IMG/VR virus record: IMGVR_UViG_3300020417_001379
Span: 1-64,000 of that record
Direction: 5' to 3' (one strand)
DNA: 64,000 nucleotides
DNA from: a virus
Within the stretch, counting starts at the first letter, position 1. The number at the start of each line of letters is the position of its first letter. The position numbers and the translations under genes were made by a program. The notes beneath the pieces are model-generated. The model did no database searches. It had not been told where the DNA came from and saw only the letters and a program-made list of their open reading frames with translations. Of the stretch, positions 18,201-26,120 are shown one piece after another.

Positions 18201-20280
18201 TTTCAATATGATTCAATCTACAAGAATAGATAATGTGAGAGTAAGATATAATGGTGGTAATAGTTTTGTAGATTACCCCGAACCTGCTGTTAGCGATACC
18301 ACATCTTGGAAAATAATTGATATGCCTAAAGTATTAAAAAGTAGCGAAGCATTAGTAATAGCAGAAAAGGAGTATAACGCTCGTAAGAAAAACCCATTAC
18401 AATTAAATGTAGCAATGTTAAGACACAATACTGATGATAAAGACAGTATGTTAGATGGTGGCCGCTATGGGTATATAGCAGATGCTCAAGTAGCCTTACA
18501 AGGAAATGCAGACAACGCTCTTGGAACAGCATGGTGTTGGACTATTATGGGAACAGGGGGAGTGCCCTTTTCCGGTATGGTAAATGCTCTTGACGGTAAC
18601 TTAGGAAGCGTAGTTACATCATCTACTCTACATTCAAGATTTGGTTTATCGGATAATACGGGTAGTGGAACAGTAGAGCATCAAGATAATTACAAATGGT
18701 ATGGTTCTCGCTCTATATCTAAGGCTTTACAAATAGTCCATGTAGCCAAAGACATACCAAAAATAAGCCCAACCACAGGAGAAAAATTAAGAGTAGTAAT
18801 TGCCGTAACGCCTAACCAAGCAACCACTACTACCATAGATGAAGCACAATTTAGAGTTTTATTACTTGATTGCTCTTTTACTACTAACACTTCAAGCGGA
18901 TATGCTGTGGATTTAAAAGAAAACATTGAAGGGCATTCCTATGTAGATATACAACACAACGGTTTTTACGAAATGGATATTCCTACTACTTACGGCACAG
19001 GTAAGGTAGTTATTTCTTTTAATGCAGATTATTGCCGAGACCTTTTGAGAAGCAGATGCGGAGACCCAACCGCCACCGCAGGTTCGGGAAGGCTTAATGT
19101 ATTACACAATTCAGTAGCCGCTTTAGGAATACCCGTTAATGGAGCATACCCTGTTGTGCTTGATTCGTATAATTATAGTAAAACCATCTTCCCATTAGGT
19201 TGTAGGGAATATACGAATATGGGTGGGGGCTTTGGTGATGATAGAGCCATGTGGTATGCTCCTACCCTAAACATTGTAGATGATGTTATGTATGTCCCCG
19301 CTACTTATGTAAAATACACAGATGCGGGTTTTGATATTAACAATAAAACAATGGTTATAGATTCGGTATCATGGAAAGTAGGACATAAAAAGGGCGAAGA
19401 AATTTTGTTAGGTTTGAGAGAAGACGAATCAACGGCGGCAGGCGGTGTTATGAGTTATATTTTACAACCTGCACCGGACTTAGGAGACCCTAACTACATT
19501 AGTAATGTAACGACAACCGTTCCACCAAGCGGTAACATTACAGACGAAGTAACACAAGATGTATCTATTAACGGTAAAAACCCAAGCCAAGCGGGTTATT
19601 CCGATACCCCTAAGTTAAGTGTGAATCAAATAAATAGCGGCACATATTCTGCTTTAAACAATTCTATGAATGTAGATGGAAGTAAGTATTCTGCTCAATA
19701 TGATAATAGTATTTTAGGTCAAAATGTTATGCCTACTACACCTGCAAGTATGAGAGGAATGCCCGGTGCATTAAGAGTATTCCCAACGGAAGGTTCGGCT
19801 ACTGAAATAGAAGACGGTATTAGTTTGCCGGGAGCAGGTAGAAGAAAATTATTTACAGAAGGCGCGCAGAGGAAGCAAGAGGTTATACACAGAGCAGAAG
19901 CAAAGGTCAAATCTCCACCGGACGCTATCAATGATGAAATAAATGTAACAGCAGACATTAGTTTGCCTCATAGTGTAAATTCGGGAGACGCTGTTTTGTA
20001 TGTAGATATAACCTGTGCTGAGACAAGCACGACTATATCTGAAGCCATCTCTATCAAAACAGGTAGTAATATTTCTAATATGCAATTAACTTCTACGGGT
20101 ATTCTTAGTGGTGCGGGGACTACGGGTAATACAATAACAGTAGGGTTATCGAGACAAGCAGGTAAGCGTGGAGACAGCGCAAAATATACAGCCCTAAAGG
20201 TAAGCAATCTAAATATTAACTTCAAAAGAGCGGCTGTTAATGCGCCATCCTCAAGTAATATATTTAAGCCCTATAATTAA
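12259..20280 (+). CDS. Giant tail hub / tip protein
   Basis: This 2,674-residue protein follows the tape measure. ATG at 12259 is preferred over a TTG six codons earlier because of CGTGATTG upstream. The N-terminal 400 residues look like a lectin-type beta-sandwich. A hub-like region (WRGLISNIGI...FVAQDSLSLLDKQIP) lies at about 525-570. Several glycine-rich beta repeats of the type GLRITNQGSGYT and VTITNGGKGYYSIP lie at about 790-1000. A second hub-like domain (WLVGRDNRIDFRPKYNSGY) is near 1955. It probably combines baseplate hub and receptor-binding parts. Its stop overlaps the convergent ERCC4 gene stop. Confidence 0.75.
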   Translation: MVRKVKDKYNVWLVGYYDDFNGARAIPNDDNSPDNTNIGDYSHAFTHFGNPLNGEATLNPRYRWSYYDRTTVSGYPNADEPYMFSLATNRLLHNKGAFEWLSFDTIRNRPNKQQGRSQLQYPDGHTNTNKFRIHPFTNGGNDAYQMFSNGHDTLGRYIVPTGDIDSTFGRRDMQGYGSTYTSKTDGKNSWVKDSEMGGSNHGVDDGITMVRRAHLAGKWMGEAFKYSSASEDKPLNVFAPLESPSGMPFLCVQQYNQTGSNSTPSIPTIYYDGTLNSRDTHDVLHFRLAVRSFEGTPNDSDAGKITPKVTIKAGYTSGPTPITTSGVTDMEGGLTGTAAISFDLDLTDYDTHPQLYKGNDTKLTYNNDDSWIDVDVVLDYDNNTYKVYQDGNLKSTTGSFTASAEDLYGWEIYMHPASGDNNVTSTLMLDRAALCRPLTDDPADRDLPPLDNLNIETVINGYSSCGFNLIDSAVNYEEAQYGFSTDNYSHNFTSMFSGNKLSDWGIVVFAGAGETGSKDIPRIDRPIWRGLISNIGIKEKANTNDRIISFVAQDSLSLLDKQIPMWELGQNKTNTLETFSPYWSYSAEGLKEAMDLGATSLKQFAANIGRTKLTNHENTLDQRTQLQTGHPIQMYNNEDANGPNDLEDDYEGAGIDYIFRDNTGVRIVLTGNPNVGASGNIVIDNTGQAYDGRTLAITAHHSIDDAGNIVTYNSAHSQEVLTIAHGSGTGQIPFVDNYTNHIAYIGKYVGPLVAHDDPNYSFVSYTTDSNIPVLRRFNNYMQFIEMNPATFENSRGSIGGLRITNQGSGYTKEAGYYTLIGGVKHNRGLINLPAPVNQDPSAYPYWAGETAIAEWESNYSYTQPTSSPASWEHGIDWNKGEITDVTITNGGKGYYSIPDLTGVDRVLGETGTAFSNNGIKSVTVNSSNGWPTQSGTSTGLATTVTQKHIVSGTTVNPSNPNDYGGYFFATSGSHSTSSTNDAILEVSITPDYSGSGTISIDVLKAGGGLGAPYAVNDTLVIVIPFNNPTATQLNIFVTVSELTEDAEFEVIPAEQAHTNTLNFFMDTQYADVMSSLQAGDEFVVSDTNATSYIRGKHIIKSIKKVLNFHGIPTDDARRYLWCIQTYTDIHPSFPEGQQASQGGYGNFNEKWGLLGSQDYWKESWRNNERLSWNKKITGTITPKPASMTEDISSRGIHARWMRDLPKSLWFRYHFASIQYNATATMNAQGAISAGATEVEIDQTTFNKIDNSGIVEIVRAGKSVSYDTRKDTRDFFIYKCKYEEGGQWFIGGCKYISLDHPTNVVAYNADSSYVVTPTLLKFIDNKDSYKHIWLLWADMRNDGLADADGGKRKKVFGLQTPTIDNYSVELQFDDQVDDDGNPQSWTELRHGEDYNMWDTDSTLDDSTGGAFSKPLDYDNAVAINGNAVSSVNSKLSINKTSHGLTTGDYVGLINFVQGANNYDGVYTISVTDANNFVVNVAYSSGISGTSNRYFYAATTGSDKDETQYQDWEDKGGAFVIVDTSKFFNLNTLANRGRVGQDGGGETDVGDYTAIGVGDPVLVDSYYRNAPSTTATTNSNYRKHPRLNKLVSLNTELASSVNAGHFWLEPTDATMFEDTGVGKIVGKKLEGTLNSTFYFTWNGRVESDIQHTNVTVATPNTLHTYWSITKTGATFISDGVKAGAYVENVSKPLVAGVGDSWKTSHVQKHYYRVKKVVSETQLQVERVSYYNGSMSYNVHLSSEDFSGWRNGLYKRNGGFTQDMIDDGWATGHTLKICKQLFNVMLDSVNSGEFDSEWSPASIKAEFTDRLEKDVGTNFDVNYPYASTGVILGQFDETLVYTSTANQYAYRMMMKINGKYKNTNSGTFYESDKMRALWSLSLLDSWWAKTRLTSIFDIQNVPITENMTTYNTNSTYDSYGSIFDSNGKQLMKTIKENQKMAGVGDESSTFTSFSWLVGRDNRIDFRPKYNSGYNITRDKVKISDFNMIQSTRIDNVRVRYNGGNSFVDYPEPAVSDTTSWKIIDMPKVLKSSEALVIAEKEYNARKKNPLQLNVAMLRHNTDDKDSMLDGGRYGYIADAQVALQGNADNALGTAWCWTIMGTGGVPFSGMVNALDGNLGSVVTSSTLHSRFGLSDNTGSGTVEHQDNYKWYGSRSISKALQIVHVAKDIPKISPTTGEKLRVVIAVTPNQATTTTIDEAQFRVLLLDCSFTTNTSSGYAVDLKENIEGHSYVDIQHNGFYEMDIPTTYGTGKVVISFNADYCRDLLRSRCGDPTATAGSGRLNVLHNSVAALGIPVNGAYPVVLDSYNYSKTIFPLGCREYTNMGGGFGDDRAMWYAPTLNIVDDVMYVPATYVKYTDAGFDINNKTMVIDSVSWKVGHKKGEEILLGLREDESTAAGGVMSYILQPAPDLGDPNYISNVTTTVPPSGNITDEVTQDVSINGKNPSQAGYSDTPKLSVNQINSGTYSALNNSMNVDGSKYSAQYDNSILGQNVMPTTPASMRGMPGALRVFPTEGSATEIEDGISLPGAGRRKLFTEGAQRKQEVIHRAEAKVKSPPDAINDEINVTADISLPHSVNSGDAVLYVDITCAETSTTISEAISIKTGSNISNMQLTSTGILSGAGTTGNTITVGLSRQAGKRGDSAKYTALKVSNLNINFKRAAVNAPSSSNIFKPYN

Positions 20281-20990
20281 TACTTTTTACGCAAGTCAAG
20301 TATTTTTTTGGCTTTGGTTCTACCTATACCCTTTACTTCCATTAGGTCTTTTTGCGTCCGCCTACTGTGTAGTATCTGAGGGATGCTACCAAAATGTTCT
20401 AACAAATCAATAGCCATCGTATTAGTTACTCCACCGACAGAAGTTAGAAGATTGACCCTATCATCGGCTTTTTTACTGTTTTTTACTTTCACGAATTCCG
20501 GTATTCTGTTAAGGCCGGACTGCCCATCTAAGGTCATCTGTGTGTGGTTAGTTATTAGGAAATCTACGAAGGCATCCATAGTAGGCAATTCCATATATCG
20601 TATCTTAGGGAAGCGCTGATAGAATGTAAGTTTGAATTGGTCTATAACCTTCTTCATCTTAGCCATCTCGATAGCCATAGCCTGTCTTGAAGACTTGCCT
20701 CTAACATAGGGCTTCAATTGCGTCCCATAAACAATTAGGAATGGCTTATCAAAGTTTTCTTGAAGGTCTCTCAATTGGTCTATAATAGTCCTCGTTCTTC
20801 CAAATCCCATAATGGAACGGTATAGGTCATTGATTTCTTTAGCCTCTATTCCCCATTGTCCTATCACATAATCTGCGCTTTGCATACGCAAGACTTTGCC
20901 CTGTCCTTTAGGGTCTAAAGACCAATCGCCTATCCTCATCAAGAGTTTGTTTATGACCTTCTCGTTCTCTCGGTCATCTATCAGTAGCAT
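20277..20990 (-). CDS. ERCC4/XPF-family nuclease with HhH domain
   Basis: This 237-residue protein has an N-terminal ERCC4 nuclease fold. It starts LLIDDREN, then SADYVIG and IEAKEINDL, which together supply the acidic metal site (D...E-x-K). The C-terminal 60 residues hold two helix-hairpin-helix motifs (LLTSVGGVTNTMAIDLLEHFGS and LMEVKGIGRTKAKKILDL) that bind branched DNA. Archaeal XPF and Hef enzymes cut flap or fork structures. Here it likely resolves replication or recombination intermediates. It lacks the helicase half of Hef. Confidence 0.85.
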   Translation of the reverse strand: MLLIDDRENEKVINKLLMRIGDWSLDPKGQGKVLRMQSADYVIGQWGIEAKEINDLYRSIMGFGRTRTIIDQLRDLQENFDKPFLIVYGTQLKPYVRGKSSRQAMAIEMAKMKKVIDQFKLTFYQRFPKIRYMELPTMDAFVDFLITNHTQMTLDGQSGLNRIPEFVKVKNSKKADDRVNLLTSVGGVTNTMAIDLLEHFGSIPQILHSRRTQKDLMEVKGIGRTKAKKILDLRKKY

Positions 20991-21003
20991 TAATAAAAAT
21001 TAT

Positions 21004-21024
21004 TCTGTAATCTGTATTTAAGAT
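21004..21024 (-). promoter_or_regulatory. Class A promoter for the ERCC4 nuclease gene
   Basis: Read on the minus strand, ATCTTAAATACAGATTACAG matches the TATA plus TGCGGATAG pattern of other minus-strand promoters. It ends about 14 bases before the ERCC4 ATG. Confidence 0.5.
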
Positions 21025-21161
21025 ATTTTGTGTTCCATACTACAATTTAAGCATACAGGTGGGGTGAATTGGTTATACAGGAAGCCTATTTTACTACCAC
21101 ACCATCTGCATTCTTTAGGGACTAAATTTAACATAACTTTTGTGTATCTTTCTTCTATCAT
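21018..21161 (-). CDS. 47-residue zinc-ribbon protein
   Basis: ATG at 21161 follows GGAGAG and the stop of the primase gene, so this start is preferred over one 90 bases upstream. Two cysteine pairs (CRWC at 18-21, CLNC at 37-40) form a classic zinc ribbon. Tiny zinc ribbons next to primase or polymerase genes often bind nucleic acid or partner proteins. Exact role unknown. Confidence 0.6.
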   Translation of the reverse strand: MIEERYTKVMLNLVPKECRWCGSKIGFLYNQFTPPVCLNCSMEHKIS

Positions 21162-21162
21162 T

Positions 21163-22179
21163 CTATCCTCTCCTTGTCCCATCATCTCTCCAACATGGGC
21201 CTGTGCAAAGGTCTCTTGCTTGTAGTTTAGCGCAAGAAGTAACCTGCTCATAATCCATGAGGCTGTTAATGTGGAATCGTGAAGTATGCGGGTTGTAATC
21301 TCTCCAACCCAAAGTGCCTATGAAGTCTGCTATCTTATCAGCAATGTCTGACTTTTCTTTAGCGGTTAAAGTAGAAGGGTGAGCAAACCATCTTAGGTTG
21401 TCGGCCAAGTGTTGAACCAAAGCAACCCTTACATGGTGTCTTGGGTTCTCGTGCCTCATAGCCTTGTCGAGACACGGTGGAATAGGCACTTGGTCTAATG
21501 TCCCTATGTCGCCTTCAAAGGGTGCTTTAGCCTCATAGAATACAGTTTGCTGTGGGTTCTTAGCAATCCACTTTACTATACTGAAAGCAGAGTCTCTTGC
21601 CTTGCCTCTAAAGGGGTCTAAATTAGAAAGGCTCTGTTGTGGTTTGTTAGGAATATCATAGCCAAGCGGGTCTTCGTGGAATCTTTTAGCGTCTATATTT
21701 ACTGCCCACTTCTTGCGTGTAACATTGTAAGTGTCGGGGACTCTCGTTAATTTTTGTGGGTTGCCCACACCATCGAGAGTCTTAAGTCCCTTAGCCATTT
21801 CATTCTCATAACGAATAATATGTTTGGAAATAGCAGTCCCCTTTACAGGCTTCTCAAATAACTCATGCACATGGAATCCCCTACCTGTCGCAACGACTCT
21901 TACATCTCCTGTTAGTTTAGACAGCAATTGTGCTACATCTTTTTTAACCTGTATAATATCGTATTCTTCTGTGGTATCGAAGTCCCACCATGCTCGGTCT
22001 ATCACAACCGATTCGGGGTCGAATTTCCAAGACCGTGTAGGGTGTCTTCTCTCAAAGGAATACAAAGAAGTGTATATAGAAGACTTGCCGTTCAAATTAC
22101 TAATGTATGTATCGAAGTCGCTACGGGAATCACAGGGCTTACGGCGTAACCCAATCTCTCGCGGAAAATTAAGAAGCAT
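21163..22179 (-). CDS. DNA primase: PriS-type catalytic core with PriL-like C-terminus
   Basis: This 338-residue protein is preceded by GAGGTAATACT. An archaeo-eukaryotic primase core is indicated by WWDFD near residue 67 (the metal-binding acidic pair), by VVATGRGFHVHEL near 96 (the sxH motif) and by LTRVPDTYN near 145. The C-terminal 110 residues carry four cysteines (PPC, TSC, DLC, GPC) in a helical setting like the iron-sulfur domain of the large primase subunit PriL. A single chain thus seems to hold both subunits' functions. It would make primers for the adjacent PolB. Confidence 0.8.
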   Translation of the reverse strand: MLLNFPREIGLRRKPCDSRSDFDTYISNLNGKSSIYTSLYSFERRHPTRSWKFDPESVVIDRAWWDFDTTEEYDIIQVKKDVAQLLSKLTGDVRVVATGRGFHVHELFEKPVKGTAISKHIIRYENEMAKGLKTLDGVGNPQKLTRVPDTYNVTRKKWAVNIDAKRFHEDPLGYDIPNKPQQSLSNLDPFRGKARDSAFSIVKWIAKNPQQTVFYEAKAPFEGDIGTLDQVPIPPCLDKAMRHENPRHHVRVALVQHLADNLRWFAHPSTLTAKEKSDIADKIADFIGTLGWRDYNPHTSRFHINSLMDYEQVTSCAKLQARDLCTGPCWRDDGTRRG

Positions 22180-22183
22180 AGTA

Positions 22184-22369
22184 TTACCTCGCTACTTCCT
22201 GTTGGTGTCCGCAGGCACAACCGCCTATTGTTACTATCTCCGGCGCGTGTCCTTCTTGACCTGTTACTCTAACAACATCTTCAAAGCCTTCCCATTCGTC
22301 ATCCTTACCACAGGCGCTACACACGACATTGATAAATTCTCTTGAAGCGCCTACTCTACTCATATCCAT
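22184..22369 (-). CDS. 61-residue zinc-ribbon protein
   Basis: Two cysteine pairs (CSACG near 17, CACGH near 52) flank an acidic beta segment. The gene overlaps the end of the Cas4-like gene by ten bases and lies five bases before the primase start, so it is probably cotranscribed with both. Function unknown; a small nucleic-acid or protein-binding adaptor is likely. Confidence 0.6.
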   Translation of the reverse strand: MDMSRVGASREFINVVCSACGKDDEWEGFEDVVRVTGQEGHAPEIVTIGGCACGHQQEVAR

Positions 22370-23211
22370 TCCTCTATACTACCCGTTAATTCCGACTCGC
22401 AATTCAAATGAAAATCGCACCAAACCGGACAGAAATACTCGTTCCAATTCATGTGAAAATCTTGGAGTTTAAGTGAGTCAATAGTGTCGTATAAACCTTG
22501 TTCAAAGGCATTAATAGAGCGGGTGGTAACAGGCTCTAACAAAGCGTATCCACCGTTCTCGCCGAGCCACATTGTCTTGCCTCTCTTTTTATACTCGTTA
22601 AGTAACTTGTCTCCTTCTACTACTTCGTAGTCGGGAGTCAGATACAAAAAGTGTGTTACTTCATCGTATCCCATCTTCTTTAGCATACGAGTATAGAATA
22701 CCATTTCCTTTCTCGTTCTGCCTAACTTACCCATATTCATTTTACCTGTCTTCAATTCTACTACAATCAACCCACCTTGAGGGTGTCTGAGAACACCATC
22801 TATCATGCCTACCCATATTATGGGAGTCATACCGCTTTGTGTAGTGAATTCTTCATAGACTTGGTGCTTGACTTCCGCCTCTACAACATCAAAAGAACCT
22901 AAGTCGCTCGCAATAGAATGAATAAGAGAGGCAAGGTTCTTTGCTCCCCTGTCTTCTTCCATGCCTTCGGCAATCAAGTATCTTTCCATGTCTTCGGGTT
23001 CGCCAAGAATACCATGCTCCATAGCACTATGCACTATCGTTCCCCTAATCGCCGCCTCGCTTGGGGGCGGTGAAGGAACATCTGCGACATAGCGCCAATA
23101 GAATTGTCTTGGGCACATAGAGTAAGTCATGTAAGACGACTTACTTACCCGTAGAATCTCTCCGTCCGGCTTATAGGAAGAAGCGTCTATCTGCTCTTGT
23201 GTAGCACGCAT
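22360..23211 (-). CDS. Cas4/RecB-like PD-(D/E)XK nuclease
   Basis: This 283-residue protein has the family layout. An N-terminal cysteine lies in YMTYSMCPRQFYWRYV. The RGTIVHSAMEHG helix carries the conserved histidine. GMIDGVLRH and VVELKTGK supply D and ExK. A QVYEEF-like region and three C-terminal cysteines (FCPVWCDFHLNC) complete the iron-sulfur site. Cas4-like nucleases resect DNA ends to give single strands for recombination. No CRISPR array or cas1/cas2 is present, so this is a viral replication/recombination enzyme. Such genes are frequent in archaeal viruses. Confidence 0.85.
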   Translation of the reverse strand: MRATQEQIDASSYKPDGEILRVSKSSYMTYSMCPRQFYWRYVADVPSPPPSEAAIRGTIVHSAMEHGILGEPEDMERYLIAEGMEEDRGAKNLASLIHSIASDLGSFDVVEAEVKHQVYEEFTTQSGMTPIIWVGMIDGVLRHPQGGLIVVELKTGKMNMGKLGRTRKEMVFYTRMLKKMGYDEVTHFLYLTPDYEVVEGDKLLNEYKKRGKTMWLGENGGYALLEPVTTRSINAFEQGLYDTIDSLKLQDFHMNWNEYFCPVWCDFHLNCESELTGSIEEWI

Positions 23212-23214
23212 ACA

Positions 23215-23541
23215 TCATTCTTCCTCTGTTGTTCCGTTATCCCAATTCTCAATAGTCATCTGTGTGCCCTCTTGCTCAAATTTGTGTCCGCAAGCAGGGC
23301 ATTGCGTTGCCTTTGGTAGAGCCTTAAGTTTAGGTTCAAACAAAACCTGCCCACAGGCAGGACAATTGCTTTCTTCTAACCTACCATCCTCTTGTAAAAG
23401 AGCATATACAATACCGTTTATCCTCGCCATATCGTTAGACATAGCGTTAATTAATTGGTTTAATACCTGCTGTATCTCATTCACTTGCTGTCCTAATTGT
23501 TTAGTGGTTAATTTACCACTTGCCTTCCTACTTCTCGTCAT
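23215..23541 (-). CDS. Coiled-coil plus zinc-ribbon protein
   Basis: ATG at 23541 is chosen because GGTGA lies upstream; a GTG four codons earlier is possible. The 108-residue protein has a helical N-terminal half (KLTTKQLGQQVNEIQQVLNQLINAM). A zinc ribbon (CPACGQ near 61, CPACGHKFEQEG near 82) and an acidic tail follow. A class A promoter lies directly upstream. It is first in the transcript that continues to the Cas4-like nuclease and primase, so a replication-accessory role is likely. Confidence 0.6.
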   Translation of the reverse strand: MTRSRKASGKLTTKQLGQQVNEIQQVLNQLINAMSNDMARINGIVYALLQEDGRLEESNCPACGQVLFEPKLKALPKATQCPACGHKFEQEGTQMTIENWDNGTTEEE

Positions 23542-23557
23542 GTTTTGTCTCACCTTC

Positions 23558-23577
23558 TATCCGAATATAAATATTAC
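23558..23577 (-). promoter_or_regulatory. Class A promoter
   Basis: On the minus strand, TATTTATATTCGGATAG is followed by AAGGTGA and the zinc-ribbon gene start. It overlaps the last codons of the polymerase gene, so the downstream Cas4-primase group has its own promoter. Confidence 0.6.
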
Positions 23578-25793
23578 ACCCAAACAAGTCCGCCCAAACC
23601 TTGTTGCGCGTTGAGTAGCGGTTGCATACTCCACTTCATTAGGTCATAATAAGGTTGAATCTTATTCAATACGAATCGCTCACACATAATATCGTATCCT
23701 ACATTTACTATACCGTCTATATCAGAGGGGTCATCGAAAGCAATATACTTACCGGCTTCGTCTATTGTTACTTTGAAGAATGAGCCTGCTGTATATCCCT
23801 TACCTAAATGCTCATTAGCCCACGCCGCCGCCGCCGCGTTGCCGGACAAAACCTTGTATTCGGCAAGCCTCTTATCTAATTTACCCTTCATAGAAATATC
23901 TTCAATAGCAATATCTTTCTTGACTATACTATCTATAATGGGTATAATAGTATTATTAACTTCTTCCTCAGACTTATTAGTTAGTATCATGTCTATTGTC
24001 TTGCCCATTACTTCTTTCATAATTGGGGGCATACGAGACTGCTTTAACTCTATACCCTTTATGTAAAGGGTAGGCTCATGGTTCTCACCATCAGTCCAAG
24101 ACACATTGCCTGCGTATCTATTCTTAGCCATAAGAATCATGCTACTACACCACTTCTCAAATTCTACTTCTATCGGCTTCATTTGCTTGTTGAGAGAGGC
24201 CATCAATTGCATTCCCTCTATCGGACTGCCTATTTCACAAAACACGCTGTCTGTGTGCCCGTATAGCACCTTACAGCCTGCTTCCTCAGCCAAGTCCTTG
24301 AGCCTACCTAAAGTGGAACGGGAAGTATAGGTTATAGCGGAAGCAATATCGGGGTGGTAAAGACCATACTTAGAATCTCCCGCCACACCATACATAGAAG
24401 CAACAAGAGTCTTGGCCGCAAATTGCATTGTGTCCCACTTCGCCTTTGCCTCTCCATCACTTAGGAACATCTTAGTCTTAAACACATCACGAAGGTTAGT
24501 CATCTTATCCATTTGGCGTATGAGTAGCCCCTTTTTGTCCTGTGTAAAACAAGTGCCGTTACCACAGTCCTTGCCGTCTTCATCTAAGGTGTCCCAAGAA
24601 ATATTATGTAGAGAAGCGTTGCTATGATACATTGCTTTAATGTCTAAAATACCTACATTATTGTAAAGCCCTGCCTCTACTTGCATAATATCAGCGCCCT
24701 CGTATGCTTGGTATTCAAATTGTGGCTTCGTAGGAATACGAAGTCTATTGTCCTTATCCATAAGAACAAGGTTGCTAAACATCTTGGTAATGAAAGGCGT
24801 TGAACGAATATCGCATTGAACAATATGCTGTAAAGAAGTAAAGTAATCCAAAGCATTTACTTTAGCGTCTAATTTAGGCAACAGTCTTACATCTTGCCTA
24901 CAATAGTGTAAGTATAGAGGCAAGTCTGTTAGGTAGGTATCGTGCCCATCGGGTAACTCTACCTTCCTTTCTTTCAGAACCTCATACGCTACATCATCAA
25001 GTTTTTTAGACGGTAATTTACCGTTCTTTAACTCCCATAATTTAGTGAATGCGAGCATCAAGTCAATACAATTTCTACCCGCAATAGGTTGCTCCCAATC
25101 CTTGTAAGAATAATTTATCTTACGCATTGGACTCATCATTGTGGCGTGAATACCTGTTGCTCTACATCTTTCTACAATGGTCTTTATATCCGCACCGACA
25201 ACGAACCATCCGGTAATTATATCGGGGTCTTGTTTATCCATGTGTCTTAGGAAATGCACTAACATTTCTCTCTCGTTAGGAAATCCTATGGCGGGCACAT
25301 CATATTTGTATCCGCCGTATTCCTCGTATAGAGTAGTCTTGTCGAGACTTCTATTTACAAACCAAACATACTCATTCTCAGTAGTAGAATCATAGACTAC
25401 TATAACGCGCATTTTATTTGTTGTAGGACTCCACTCACAATCTAAATACCAAGTCCTGTGTTCGTATTGCTTGAAAGGGGTATGCCCGTCCTTAATGCGG
25501 TCTGTGAGAACCCTATTAACAAACGGAATGTTTGCTTCCCATGTAGGAATGTTAGGGTAATCCTTTTTGAAATCGTAAATCTGTTGCGGAACGGCAACCA
25601 TTATTTTTGTTAGCGACTCACCATACACGCCTTCGTAACCACGCTCTTTGGCTAAACATTGTATTCCTTCGGCATCAGAATCTCTGACGAAAAAATAGGG
25701 TCTATAATTATCTATCTTAGTCTCTATCCTTGCGCCATCTTCGTCCCTATGCCTAACAATGACTGTCCTTCCCTTGCCCTTAGTTACTATCAT
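23574..25793 (-). CDS. polB: Family B DNA polymerase
   Basis: ATG at 25793 overlaps the stop of the upstream gene and has GGTGG five bases before it; a GTG three codons earlier is less likely. The 739-residue enzyme has a 3'-5' exonuclease domain: LDCEW near 118 (Exo I), a GWFVVGADIK Exo II region and YCRQDV (Exo III). Palm motifs are DIKAMYHSN (motif A), KTLVASMYGVAGDSKYG (motif B) and YGHTDSV (motif C). Motif A deviates from the usual DxxSLYPS, with H in place of P. It replicates the viral genome with the clamp, loader and primase encoded nearby. Confidence 0.92.
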   Translation of the reverse strand: MIVTKGKGRTVIVRHRDEDGARIETKIDNYRPYFFVRDSDAEGIQCLAKERGYEGVYGESLTKIMVAVPQQIYDFKKDYPNIPTWEANIPFVNRVLTDRIKDGHTPFKQYEHRTWYLDCEWSPTTNKMRVIVVYDSTTENEYVWFVNRSLDKTTLYEEYGGYKYDVPAIGFPNEREMLVHFLRHMDKQDPDIITGWFVVGADIKTIVERCRATGIHATMMSPMRKINYSYKDWEQPIAGRNCIDLMLAFTKLWELKNGKLPSKKLDDVAYEVLKERKVELPDGHDTYLTDLPLYLHYCRQDVRLLPKLDAKVNALDYFTSLQHIVQCDIRSTPFITKMFSNLVLMDKDNRLRIPTKPQFEYQAYEGADIMQVEAGLYNNVGILDIKAMYHSNASLHNISWDTLDEDGKDCGNGTCFTQDKKGLLIRQMDKMTNLRDVFKTKMFLSDGEAKAKWDTMQFAAKTLVASMYGVAGDSKYGLYHPDIASAITYTSRSTLGRLKDLAEEAGCKVLYGHTDSVFCEIGSPIEGMQLMASLNKQMKPIEVEFEKWCSSMILMAKNRYAGNVSWTDGENHEPTLYIKGIELKQSRMPPIMKEVMGKTIDMILTNKSEEEVNNTIIPIIDSIVKKDIAIEDISMKGKLDKRLAEYKVLSGNAAAAAWANEHLGKGYTAGSFFKVTIDEAGKYIAFDDPSDIDGIVNVGYDIMCERFVLNKIQPYYDLMKWSMQPLLNAQQGLGGLVWV

Positions 25794-26116
25794 GGCTTCC
25801 ACCTAAATGCTGTCTGTTGGGTAGCACTTGAGCCTGTAATACGGCTGACGCTGACTTTCTTTTTGCTCACCCAATCTACTCTACTCCCAAGATATTGAGA
25901 TACCCTGTGAGGGTAGGGACTGTTACGCATTCTGTATAGAGGCTTACCTGTATTAGCACTACTCTTGTTGCCTATCATAGTAGCCTGTTCTACAATCTGC
26001 CGACCTGTAAAGTAAGCATCGGGGTCTCTGTCGAATTCAGACATAAGAAATCTCTTTACTGCTTCCAACCATTGAGGCTGACCCGCATACTTGTTAGGCG
26101 TAAATCGTCTATCCAC
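25790..26116 (-). CDS. Small basic protein, probable winged helix
   Basis: GTG at 26116 is preceded by GAGGTGATTCT. The 108 residues are basic and include a FTGRQIVEQA helix, then NSPYPHRVSQYLGSRVDWV, which looks like the recognition helix and wing of a winged-helix fold. It is coupled to polB through an ATGA overlap. DNA-binding replication or regulatory protein is the best guess. Confidence 0.55.
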   Translation of the reverse strand: MDRRFTPNKYAGQPQWLEAVKRFLMSEFDRDPDAYFTGRQIVEQATMIGNKSSANTGKPLYRMRNSPYPHRVSQYLGSRVDWVSKKKVSVSRITGSSATQQTAFRWKP

Positions 26117-26120
26117 AGAA

